Source: Nitrososphaerales archaeon TH5888
Lineage (GTDB): Archaea; Thermoproteota; Nitrososphaeria; Nitrososphaerales; Nitrososphaeraceae
Assembly (NCBI GenBank): GCA_014523595.1
Contig: JAATVN010000053.1
Span: forward strand, 1-8,156
Direction of reading: 5' to 3'
DNA length: 8,156 nt
Position 1 is the stretch's first letter; each line of letters begins with the position of its first letter. The position numbers and the translations under genes are program-made. This document shows positions 1 through 5,651 of the stretch, piece after piece. The notes below the pieces were generated by a model. That model was not told where the DNA came from and did not search any database. It saw nothing but the letters and a program-made list of their open reading frames with translations.

Positions 1-25
1 ATACCTATGAATTAATAGATAAATA

Positions 26-1384
26 ATGTTAGACAATCTTCGCTCAAGTCTCGGAGCAGCTTTAAAAAAACTCGTCGGCGCTTCTGACGTAAATGAAGAA
101 TTGATCGATTCTTTGTGCAAGGATGTACAAAGAGCTCTTCTTCAATCCGACGTTAATGTTAGATTAGTATTAAACATAACTCAGAATTTGAAAAAAAGAT
201 CTCTAGAGGAATCTCCTCCGAAGGGATTGTCAAGGAAGGATCATATAGTCTCAATACTTTATGATGAACTTTCAAGATTGATGGGTTATAAGGGAGAAAA
301 TATTGCGGAAAGCAAGCAACCTGAAAAACAAGTCATTTCATTTACACCTGGTAAGCTCAATATTGTACTGATGATTGGTATCCAGGGAAGTGGTAAAACA
401 ACAGTTACTGCAAAGCTAGCAAGGTGGCTAACAAAACACGGATATCGTGTGGGAGTCGTTGGTGCTGATACATGGAGACCAGGCGCACTCACACAGCTCA
501 AAATGAATTGTGTCAAAATAAATGTTGAAGTATTTGGAGACGAATCTAGTAAAGATGCAACTTCAATAGTAAAGAATGGAATTAATTATTTTAAAGGTAC
601 AGGATCAGATGTAGTGATTATTGATACTGCAGGAAGACACAAAGATGAAGCAGAACTCTTAGAAGAGATGAAAAGCATGTATGATATTTCTAAACCAGAT
701 TTAATTCTTCTGGTAATTGATGGGACTATAGGTCAACAGGCATATAGCCAAGCAAAGTCATTCCATGAAACTGTTCCGGTTGGAGGCATTATTATAACAA
801 AACTTGATGGGACTGCAAAAGGTGGCGGAGCATTGGCAGCATCCGCGGTAACAGGTGCAAAGATTTTCTTTATCGGAAACGGTGAAAGAATTGATGATCT
901 TGAGGAGTTCAGTCCCACGAGATTTGTAGGGCGATTATTGGGGATGGGAGACATTAAAGCAATTTTGGATTTAGCTAAGGATTTGGAATTACAGGCAGAT
1001 GAAAATCAGTCAAAACGGGTACTAAGTGGCAAAATGACGATAGAAGACTTTTATTCACAAATGGAAAGTGTCGGCAAAATGGGATTTAGAAACATTATTG
1101 ACAATTTGCCAGGTCTGTCTGGAGTAGTTAAGGAGGATCAATTAGATGTAATCCAGGGAAAATTGGAAAAGTGGCGTTATATTATCCAGTCAATGACAAA
1201 GGAAGAAAAAAAGAATCCTGAGGTAATTAATGATTCACGAAGAAAGAGGATAGCAAGAGGTTCAGGTGTAGCTGAACACGACGTCAAGGATCTGATAAAG
1301 AATTTCAACAACTCAAAGAGCATGATTAAGCAGAGTAAAGGAAGGCAAATGCAAGGTATGCTTAGAAAACTAGGAATAGGATAG
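26..1384 (+). CDS. srp54: Signal recognition particle GTPase SRP54 (Ffh family)
   Basis: This is the GTPase subunit of the signal recognition particle. It binds SRP RNA and signal peptides at the ribosome and docks with FtsY at the membrane. The 452-aa length is normal for the family. An N domain (about 1-90) carries ALLQSDV (37-43), the family's ALLEADV-type motif. The G domain follows: P-loop GIQGSGKTT (118-126), DTWRPGA (148-154), DTAGR (200-204), TKLDG (258-262) and the GGG closing loop (266-268). The Met-rich M domain (about 325-452) has the LPG of the signal-binding region (361-363) and the SRP RNA-binding motif SRRKRIARGSG (404-414). W150 replaces the usual Tyr/Phe in the second motif, a mild change. 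The ATG start is only 25 bp from the window edge, so its promoter cannot be judged. The next gene begins 14 bp downstream on the same strand, suggesting co-transcription. All key motifs are intact and the identity is secure. Confidence 0.97.
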   Translation: MLDNLRSSLGAALKKLVGASDVNEELIDSLCKDVQRALLQSDVNVRLVLNITQNLKKRSLEESPPKGLSRKDHIVSILYDELSRLMGYKGENIAESKQPEKQVISFTPGKLNIVLMIGIQGSGKTTVTAKLARWLTKHGYRVGVVGADTWRPGALTQLKMNCVKINVEVFGDESSKDATSIVKNGINYFKGTGSDVVIIDTAGRHKDEAELLEEMKSMYDISKPDLILLVIDGTIGQQAYSQAKSFHETVPVGGIIITKLDGTAKGGGALAASAVTGAKIFFIGNGERIDDLEEFSPTRFVGRLLGMGDIKAILDLAKDLELQADENQSKRVLSGKMTIEDFYSQMESVGKMGFRNIIDNLPGLSGVVKEDQLDVIQGKLEKWRYIIQSMTKEEKKNPEVINDSRRKRIARGSGVAEHDVKDLIKNFNNSKSMIKQSKGRQMQGMLRKLGIG

Positions 1385-1398
1385 AACGATATAACTAA

Positions 1399-2469
1399 TT
1401 GAAAAGAAAATCTGAATACAAGTTATGCAATTGGTGTTTAGAAAGACAATGTATTAAAAACCACCCTCTTCAAAAAATTGTTGAGGATTGCAAGATATGT
1501 CACGGAATATGGAATCAACTAGATAAGGCATGTAACAAGATTATCCAGGCAACAAAAGATTATCAATACGATTCTTTCCTTATTGGATTGACTCTAGACC
1601 ACAGCTTTTATGACAATGAAGACAAGTTTAGGTCCAGGTTCAGGATAAGAGGAAAAGAAAATATTAAGACGAGTCTCCTACGTGAAATTAGAAAAAAATT
1701 TGGTAATATTTCAAATAAGAAAATTAATTTGAATTATCCTGACATTACTATTAATATACAAATTGGCAAAAAATTAGAAACGATTGTATCTGTCAATTCA
1801 AGTACGGTTGTCCTGAGTGGACGCTATAAGAAGGTTAAGAGGTTTCAAATCAATACCAAAAATACTGACATCAATGATAGTTTAGGAGTTAATCAGCGCC
1901 ATATTGAAAAAATCTTGAAAAAAGAATTGTTGAGTCGTTTCGATTCTGATTCGATTGTTTTTCGGCCTATCGGTAAGGAAGAGCCTGAAAGTTTGGTTCT
2001 TGGAAATGGAAGACCATTTTATGTATCGATAAAAAATTCAAAAATAATTAGCTTCAAAGATGATTTTTCAATTCAATCTAAGGGAATGATATTTGAAATA
2101 AATGAAAAGCTCCGGGCGTTACCCCTCTCCTCTCCTGGTTACGTAAAGAAAGTAAAGACAATTGTTTCTTTTCAGGAAAATTTGAGAGCCTCTGATTTGA
2201 AGGAAATCAATGATTCAGGAATCAGAATAATAGAATTTGTCAATAGGAGAAGTAAGAATTGGAAATTTATATATCATATTGAATTCAAGTTCAAGACTCA
2301 AAAAAAATTACAATTTACAATAATATGTGATAATGGATTACCTATTAGAAAATTTATTGAAGGCAATGAGAATATCTCACCGAATTTAGAACAGATATTA
2401 AATAGAAAATGCAAATGCGATAGATTTGATATCTTGGACATAATGAATGAAGACGACTTGGTAAATTAA
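1399..2469 (+). CDS. pus10: Pus10-like tRNA pseudouridine synthase, catalytic motif altered
   Basis: Archaeal Pus10 makes pseudouridine 54 and/or 55 in the tRNA T-loop. The 356-aa protein has an N-terminal zinc-binding module with CxxC pairs (C10/C13 and C31/C34), a THUMP-like region (about 55-135, with YPDITINIQI at 113-122), then the synthase fold with SGRYKK (140-145) and the hallmark LGNGRPF (201-207). The C-terminal GLPIRKFIEG (313-322) resembles the family's GLYVKEFVxGD segment. Upstream of LGNGRPF, family members have GREDxDV, whose first Asp corresponds to the catalytic Asp of pseudouridine synthases. Here it reads GKEEPES (192-198), with Glu (E195) at that position. Activity is therefore uncertain; this could be a divergent enzyme or a tRNA-binding paralog. 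The start must be TTG: a TAA stop sits directly in front in the same frame and the first internal Met is residue 230. It follows srp54 by 14 bp. Confidence 0.85.
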   Translation: MKRKSEYKLCNWCLERQCIKNHPLQKIVEDCKICHGIWNQLDKACNKIIQATKDYQYDSFLIGLTLDHSFYDNEDKFRSRFRIRGKENIKTSLLREIRKKFGNISNKKINLNYPDITINIQIGKKLETIVSVNSSTVVLSGRYKKVKRFQINTKNTDINDSLGVNQRHIEKILKKELLSRFDSDSIVFRPIGKEEPESLVLGNGRPFYVSIKNSKIISFKDDFSIQSKGMIFEINEKLRALPLSSPGYVKKVKTIVSFQENLRASDLKEINDSGIRIIEFVNRRSKNWKFIYHIEFKFKTQKKLQFTIICDNGLPIRKFIEGNENISPNLEQILNRKCKCDRFDILDIMNEDDLVN

Positions 2470-2480
2470 GAACATACTAT

Positions 2481-2496
2481 AATAAAACAGAAAAAC
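2481..2496 (-). terminator. T-rich terminator after the eS24-eS31 cluster
   Basis: Just past the eS31 stop the minus strand reads GTTTTTCTGTTTTAT, an oligo-T tract of the kind that terminates archaeal RNA polymerase without needing a hairpin. It lies in the short convergent gap with the pus10-like gene. The assignment rests on composition and position only. Confidence 0.5.
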
Positions 2497-2508
2497 GATA
2501 ACGTTATC
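2497..2508. repeat. 12-bp perfect palindrome at the convergent gene junction
   Basis: GATAACGTTATC is a perfect inverted repeat with no spacer. It sits between the converging pus10-like and eS31 genes and its last base is the last base of the eS31 stop codon. It may help transcripts from both sides end, or be chance in AT-rich DNA. The position, away from any promoter, argues against a repressor operator. Confidence 0.4.
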
Positions 2509-2693
2509 TATTTTGACTTTTGTTTGAATTCCGTAAAGCCGCATTTACCGCAAGTATTCCTACCTTTATGTTCTGCCATGAAAACTCCCCTTCCACATCT
2601 AGGACAATCCCTCTTCTTCCTGGTTACCTTGTCACCAGAAATATCATAGAATGAATATATTTGAGATTTAGAATCTTTCTTTTTATCAGCCAT
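2508..2693 (-). CDS. rps27ae: Small-subunit ribosomal protein eS31 (S27ae)
   Basis: eS31 is a zinc-ribbon protein of the archaeal and eukaryotic 30S/40S head. Eukaryotes make it fused to ubiquitin; here, as in other archaea, it is a free 61-aa protein. Two CxxC pairs, CPRC (30-33) and CGKC (48-51), form the zinc ribbon. They are preceded by a Lys-rich N-terminus and the segment YSFYDISGDKVTRKKRDC, typical of the family (Y-x-i-xGdk-v-r-k-r-x-CP-C). It begins 15 bp after the eS24 stop, the usual archaeal eS24-eS31 pairing, so both are probably read from one transcript. Its stop codon overlaps the 12-bp palindrome at the junction with the converging pus10-like gene. The identification is secure despite the small size. 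Confidence 0.95.
   Translation of the reverse strand: MADKKKDSKSQIYSFYDISGDKVTRKKRDCPRCGRGVFMAEHKGRNTCGKCGFTEFKQKSK
2511..2525 (+). terminator. T-rich terminator for the srp54-pus10 transcript
   Basis: The plus strand reads TTTTGACTTTTGTTT starting 42 bases past the pus10-like stop codon. Clustered T runs like this act as archaeal terminators. The tract lies inside the 3' end of the converging eS31 gene, so the two convergent transcripts would overlap by a few dozen bases. Position and composition are the only support. Confidence 0.4.
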
Positions 2694-2708
2694 ACCAATA
2701 TTTCCCTA

Positions 2709-3080
2709 CTATTTCTTTGGTTTGCCCTTTTCTGAACTTTGCTGCTTTTCTTTCAGTTTTTGAGCCTTAGCCTCATCAAAGATTTTCTTTCTCTCTCCCT
2801 TTTCTATTAGTCTCATTGATAGGTATTTTGGTAAAGTTTCCTGAGCGCTCTTTTCATCTTTGTAAATGTGAAAAAAACCATTAACATCGGCACTTCCCCT
2901 ATTGCATCTGATTTCTATTGGTATAATTGTCTTTGAATCCACTTTATTTGTTTTTGAGATTGTTTCAATTGCATCTTTCTTCTTTATATTTCCTGATACG
3001 TTTCTAAATATGACTTGGAGTTCTCTCCGATTCATTAACTGGTTATCATAATCACGTAAAACTACCAATTCAGTACTCAT
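2709..3080 (-). CDS. rps24e: Small-subunit ribosomal protein eS24
   Basis: eS24 is a small-subunit protein found only in archaea and eukaryotes. The 123-aa product has the family's N-terminal strand and LMNRREL (15-21), equivalent to the NPLLxRRE signature, a central region ending in GFFHIYKDEKSA (68-79) that matches the G-x-AxIY-D motif, then KYLSMRLIEKG (85-95). The C-terminal 25 residues form a Lys/Glu/Gln-rich tail, as in longer archaeal homologs. The middle is divergent (RCNRGSADVNGF instead of a glycine-rich KTxFGxGxxxGxA), but overall order and length fit. The ATG start overlaps the stop of a possible 45-aa ORF in the arrangement ATGA, which suggests translational coupling. eS31 follows after 15 bp. 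Confidence 0.93.
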   Translation of the reverse strand: MSTELVVLRDYDNQLMNRRELQVIFRNVSGNIKKKDAIETISKTNKVDSKTIIPIEIRCNRGSADVNGFFHIYKDEKSAQETLPKYLSMRLIEKGERKKIFDEAKAQKLKEKQQSSEKGKPKK

Positions 3081-3214
3081 ATTATTATTAATCGAATCAA
3101 TTTTTTACTCATATAAGGATTTCCAATTGTGTTCCGTGAAACCCTAATGAATAATGAGTCCGATGGGGATGATATTTCTAGTAATTCGTCAATGGACTCC
3201 TTAATTTGACTCAT
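3077..3214 (-). CDS. Possible 45-aa protein overlapping the eS24 start
   Basis: A 45-codon frame starting MSQIKESIDELLEI and ending KKLIRLIII stops in a TGA that shares ATGA with the eS24 start codon. This is the classic layout of translationally coupled operon genes and is the main reason to list it. No domain is recognised; an acidic, probably helical N-terminal third is followed by a basic, Ile-rich tail. Against it: a frame this short can stay open by chance, and a good TATA-like TTTAAAG (3228-3222 on this strand) lies so close to the ATG that a transcript from it would begin inside the frame. Product and function are unknown. Confidence 0.4.
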   Translation of the reverse strand: MSQIKESIDELLEISSPSDSLFIRVSRNTIGNPYMSKKLIRLIII

Positions 3215-3221
3215 AATATAG

Positions 3222-3275
3222 CTTTAAACTTTACTTTTCTTAATCAGGAATTAAACAAGAATTCAACATAAAATA
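3222..3275 (-). promoter_or_regulatory. Candidate promoter region for the eS24-eS31 cluster
   Basis: Two TATA-like elements lie upstream of the ribosomal cluster on the minus strand. TATTTTATG (3275-3267) would start RNA near 3245 and give a short leader before the 45-aa frame. TTTAAAG (3228-3222), preceded by a purine-rich AAGTAAAG that could be a BRE, would start RNA near 3199, inside that frame, leaving eS24 with a leader of about 120 nt. The sequence does not decide between them. Confidence 0.35.
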
Positions 3276-3301
3276 GGAATTCTTTTGATTCTGATATTTC
3301 A

Positions 3302-3484
3302 TTATACATGGTCCTGCGAAGACAAATTCCTTAGATATCTGTGTCGCATATCGTGTGATTCCATGTAGTGTCCCTCGTTATATTGCGTTCTAATATGATC
3401 CCAATTGATTGCAATATCGAACTCGTCCAGAACTTCAATACCGTTTAATAATTCGTTTTCGGAACTCAATTCATTAAGCTTCAC
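3302..3484 (-). CDS. Hypothetical 60-aa protein, doubtful
   Basis: This 60-codon frame opens with GTG (no ATG is available near the 5' end) and encodes an acidic, His- and Tyr-containing peptide with segments such as VLDEFDIAINWDHIRTQ (18-34) and HYMESHDMRHRYLRNL (39-54). The residue mix looks like a soluble protein rather than random translation, but I recognise no family, and it has no signal peptide or membrane segment. A TATA-like AATATAAAG lies about 35-40 bp upstream of the GTG (3524-3517 on this strand). The frame stays open upstream to about 3541 but offers no other start. It points the same way as the eS24 cluster and away from the propeller gene. It may be a real small gene or a decayed one. 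Confidence 0.35.
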   Translation of the reverse strand: MKLNELSSENELLNGIEVLDEFDIAINWDHIRTQYNEGHYMESHDMRHRYLRNLSSQDHV

Positions 3485-3499
3485 AAGATTAAAACTTGA

Positions 3500-3736
3500 C
3501 CCGAGAGACTCACCGACTTTATATTCGGAGGATATTCATATGTTGATTGGAACAATGTAAAAGAGATTATTAGATTAGTTAAGCATAAGGCATGTTTTAA
3601 CACTATATTTCTCAATACAGGACAATCACCGGATATTAAAATTCATGTTCTACACAACAAGGATTTAAGTTTAAGTAGCAAATATCCAGATAAATTTTCG
3701 ATTTTTAGCGACAACAGGGTTTTAGTAAACCCTTAA
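3500..3736 (+). pseudogene. 78-codon open frame without start codon, possible gene remnant
   Basis: From just after a TGA (3497-3499) to the TAA at 3734-3736 this frame is open but contains no ATG, GTG or TTG. Its translation looks protein-like: FGGYSYVDWNNVKEIIRLV (residues 9-27), then a hydrophobic TIFLN, DIKIHVLHNKDLSL, and a C-terminal SKYPDKFSIFSDNRVLVNP. The amphipathic helix followed by alternating hydrophobic strands suggests the C-terminal part of an alpha/beta domain. The family is not recognised. The simplest reading is a 5'-truncated or decayed gene beside the propeller gene; a functional ORF with a non-standard start is less likely. This stretch and its flanks (3215-3762) hold no convincing intact gene. 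Confidence 0.35.
3717..3732. repeat. 6-bp inverted repeat upstream of the propeller gene
   Basis: GGGTTT and AAACCC are separated by TAGT, giving a perfect 6-bp stem with a 4-nt loop. It sits at the end of the remnant frame and directly before the TATA-like element of the next gene. It could be a regulator site adjoining that promoter, or a hairpin on a transcript from upstream. No T tract follows, so an intrinsic terminator is unlikely. Confidence 0.35.
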
Positions 3737-3740
3737 TATG
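3733..3740 (+). promoter_or_regulatory. TATA-like element for the propeller gene
   Basis: TTAATATG is centred about 26 bp before the ATG at 3763, the spacing expected for an archaeal TATA box driving a leaderless mRNA. No Shine-Dalgarno sequence precedes the ATG, which agrees with leaderless translation. Confidence 0.4.
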
Positions 3741-3762
3741 ATGTACAGAAAAAATTCCATGT

Positions 3763-5085
3763 ATGATGTTAGGCATCTCATTATTGGTCCCTGGAGCAAT
3801 TCTTCTCTTATCAATTTATTCAGTCGGTGTAATTTTAGTGGGTCTTACTGAATATGATCTATTTGCTTTTGCTGCTAGAGCTAAAGTAACCGAATCCAAT
3901 CCGACATTGAGTGATCCTAATCTTAACGTTGAATTGCTTGTTAAAGGACTTAGGGCACCGACTTCGATGGTATTCGTTGGTCCAAATGATATTTTGGTCA
4001 CCCAAAAGAATGATGGCACAGTTATAAGAATAGTAAATGGAACAAAGGTGATACAACCACTGATTACAGTTCCAGTTGCTAGTAAAGACGAAAGGGGTCT
4101 ACTCGGTTTAGACGTATCAAACAATCCGACTGACAATAAAACCGATGCTTTTTTGTTTTACACGGAAAAAGGACCTGTTAAAGGAGAGGCACTAGGAAAC
4201 AGGATTTATAAATATGAATTAGATAAGAACGCCACTAAATTATCGAAGCCACAACTTCTGTTAGATCTTCCATGGGCGCCTGGACCAGGACACAATGGAG
4301 GCGTATTGAAGATTGGTCCAGATAACAATATCTATGTAACAATAGGTGATATGGCTAGAAGTGGGAGCAATGAAAGTCAATTATACGAAACTCAAGCCCA
4401 AAATGTCCAGGGTGGGAAAAAGGCTGACGGAAGAGCAGGAATTCTTAGGATAACTCAGGACGGTAAACCTGTGGACGAGGGTATACTTGGTGCTTCCTAT
4501 CCTCTTAATCTGTACTTTGCTTACGGTATAAAGAATAGTTTTGGAATTGATTTTGATCCACTAACAGGAAATTTATGGGATACCGAAAATGGTCCTGCTT
4601 ACGGTGACGAGATAAATTTAGTAGAACCCGGATTTAATAGTGGCTGGAAAAAAATACATGGTATTTGGTATGTAAATGGAATGCTGGCTAAGACAGGGAT
4701 CGCGTCGGCTGCCCCAAAAGATTTGGTTGATTTTGTTAACAAGGGAACGTACAGTTCGCCAGAACTTACCTGGGACCTTTCGGTTGCCCCAACAGCTCTA
4801 AAATTTCTAGACACAGAAAAGCTTGGCTCTGAATACAAAAATAATATTCTAGTTGGGGATATCAAGTTTGGTAATATCTATTACTTTAAATTAAATCATG
4901 ATAGAAAATCATTAGATTTGGGTAAAGGCCTAACAGATAAAATCGCGCAAACAGAAGAAGAATTGTCGGATGTCGTATTTGGACACGGATTCGGAGGCAT
5001 TACAGATCTGGAAGTTGGACCGGACGGGTTCCTATATGTCCTCGTATATGACAAGAATGACGGAAGAATTTATAGAATTCACTAG
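3763..5085 (+). CDS. Extracytoplasmic glucose/sorbosone dehydrogenase-family beta-propeller
   Basis: The family includes PQQ-dependent soluble aldose dehydrogenases that oxidise sugars outside the cytoplasm. The 440-aa protein starts with a hydrophobic segment (about 3-27), a signal anchor or uncleaved signal peptide, so the propeller should face outward; NxS/T sequons occur at N92, N125, N156 and N203. Family motifs follow in order: DERGLLGL (109-116), GHNGGVLKIGPDNNIYVTIGD (176-196, with H177 at the catalytic-base position), YGIKNSFGIDFDPLTGNLW (254-272), DTENGP plus GDEINLVEPGFNSGW (273-295), and DLEVGPDGFLYVL (415-427). Three Arg positions that contact PQQ in characterised enzymes appear as K257, G412 and T414, so cofactor and substrate are open. 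The ATG is bounded by an in-frame TGA at 3739; no basic residue precedes the hydrophobic segment, which is odd for a signal sequence. It appears monocistronic, with a candidate leaderless promoter. Confidence 0.85.
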   Translation: MMLGISLLVPGAILLLSIYSVGVILVGLTEYDLFAFAARAKVTESNPTLSDPNLNVELLVKGLRAPTSMVFVGPNDILVTQKNDGTVIRIVNGTKVIQPLITVPVASKDERGLLGLDVSNNPTDNKTDAFLFYTEKGPVKGEALGNRIYKYELDKNATKLSKPQLLLDLPWAPGPGHNGGVLKIGPDNNIYVTIGDMARSGSNESQLYETQAQNVQGGKKADGRAGILRITQDGKPVDEGILGASYPLNLYFAYGIKNSFGIDFDPLTGNLWDTENGPAYGDEINLVEPGFNSGWKKIHGIWYVNGMLAKTGIASAAPKDLVDFVNKGTYSSPELTWDLSVAPTALKFLDTEKLGSEYKNNILVGDIKFGNIYYFKLNHDRKSLDLGKGLTDKIAQTEEELSDVVFGHGFGGITDLEVGPDGFLYVLVYDKNDGRIYRIH

Positions 5086-5190
5086 TAATTGGATAAAAAT
5101 GGTAGGACATTATGCGAAGTTAAATAATCTCAAAACTATAATTTGGCTGTCTCATTGTTGATTATTTCAGAATAGTTCCAATAAGAAATT

Positions 5191-5200
5191 ACAAAAAAAA
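5191..5200 (-). terminator. Oligo-T terminator downstream of the small secreted protein gene
   Basis: On the minus strand a run of eight T followed by GT lies about 110 bases past the stop at 5309. Such a run suits archaeal termination and would end the minus-strand transcript. The intergenic stretch 5086-5308 shows no gene otherwise, only a weak 5-bp stem at 5234-5251. Confidence 0.4.
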
Positions 5201-5308
5201 TTAAATCCCGGCGAGTCAAATATGATCTAATACTGGTAAACAAAACTACCACCACTGACAATTAATAAGGACTAGAGATGGCATAAAATTTGACAAGCAA
5301 AGCATTAC

Positions 5309-5515
5309 CTAGCTTCTATAACATGGACTTTCTGCTATGTCATCATGTCTTTGTTGATTCTTACACTTTTGTATAGCTTCAAAACAATGTTGACCATCAC
5401 CGACTTGATCATAACAAAAGTCCTCGTCTGACCACGCAACATTGAATGAATTGGCATAGATTATTGCTGACAGTATCGAAATCGTTACCAAGTATGCAAT
5501 AAGTTTTGTATCCAT
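5309..5515 (-). CDS. Small secreted four-cysteine protein, unknown function
   Basis: The 68-aa product has a clear N-terminal signal: MDTK, a hydrophobic core LIAYLVTISILSAIIYA (5-21), then a plausible cleavage region near ANS/F or VAWS. The mature part of about 40-45 residues is acidic and polar and contains exactly four cysteines (C34, C44, C51, C65), an even number that could form two disulfides outside the cytoplasm, with FCYD, HCFEAIQKC and DDIAESPCY around them. No named family is recognised, though Cys-bearing mini-proteins of this size are common among thaumarchaeal secreted proteins. Expression as its own unit is supported by a TATA box about 27 bp before the ATG and an oligo-T tract downstream. 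The tRNA-Arg gene upstream is on the same strand but has its own promoter. Confidence 0.7.
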   Translation of the reverse strand: MDTKLIAYLVTISILSAIIYANSFNVAWSDEDFCYDQVGDGQHCFEAIQKCKNQQRHDDIAESPCYRS

Positions 5516-5536
5516 GATGATGATTTTGCACTGCAG

Positions 5537-5546
5537 ATATTAAAAA
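5537..5546 (-). promoter_or_regulatory. TATA box for the small secreted protein gene
   Basis: TTTTTAATAT on the minus strand is centred about 27 bp before the ATG at 5515. This spacing places the RNA start at or next to the start codon, which fits a leaderless mRNA and supports both the gene and the start choice. Confidence 0.5.
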
Positions 5547-5651
5547 TCTATTGATAGAAGTATTTCATTGTTTTTGCACTTGCTCCTGTTGTTCTTCAAA
5601 ATTCATTAGTATTCACACTCACCGAATCTAATCAGAGAACTACTAGACATA

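Noticed and set aside
3816..4136. 106-codon minus-strand frame opposite the propeller gene
   Set aside because: It is antisense to the N-terminal propeller blades and has no recognisable domain or promoter.
4970..5161. 63-codon plus-strand frame overlapping the end of the propeller gene
   Set aside because: It lies mostly inside the propeller gene in another frame, where strong family motifs prove the real frame, and its remaining part shows no protein-like pattern.
5234..5251. TGGTA/TACCA stem with an 8-nt loop in the 5086-5308 intergenic stretch
   Set aside because: A 5-bp stem with a long loop is expected by chance in AT-rich DNA and has no clear partner element.
5513..5525. ATGATGATGAT resembling a C box of a C/D guide RNA
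   Set aside because: No D box, C' or D' elements follow at the right spacing, and on the minus strand this is simply the start region of the small secreted protein gene.
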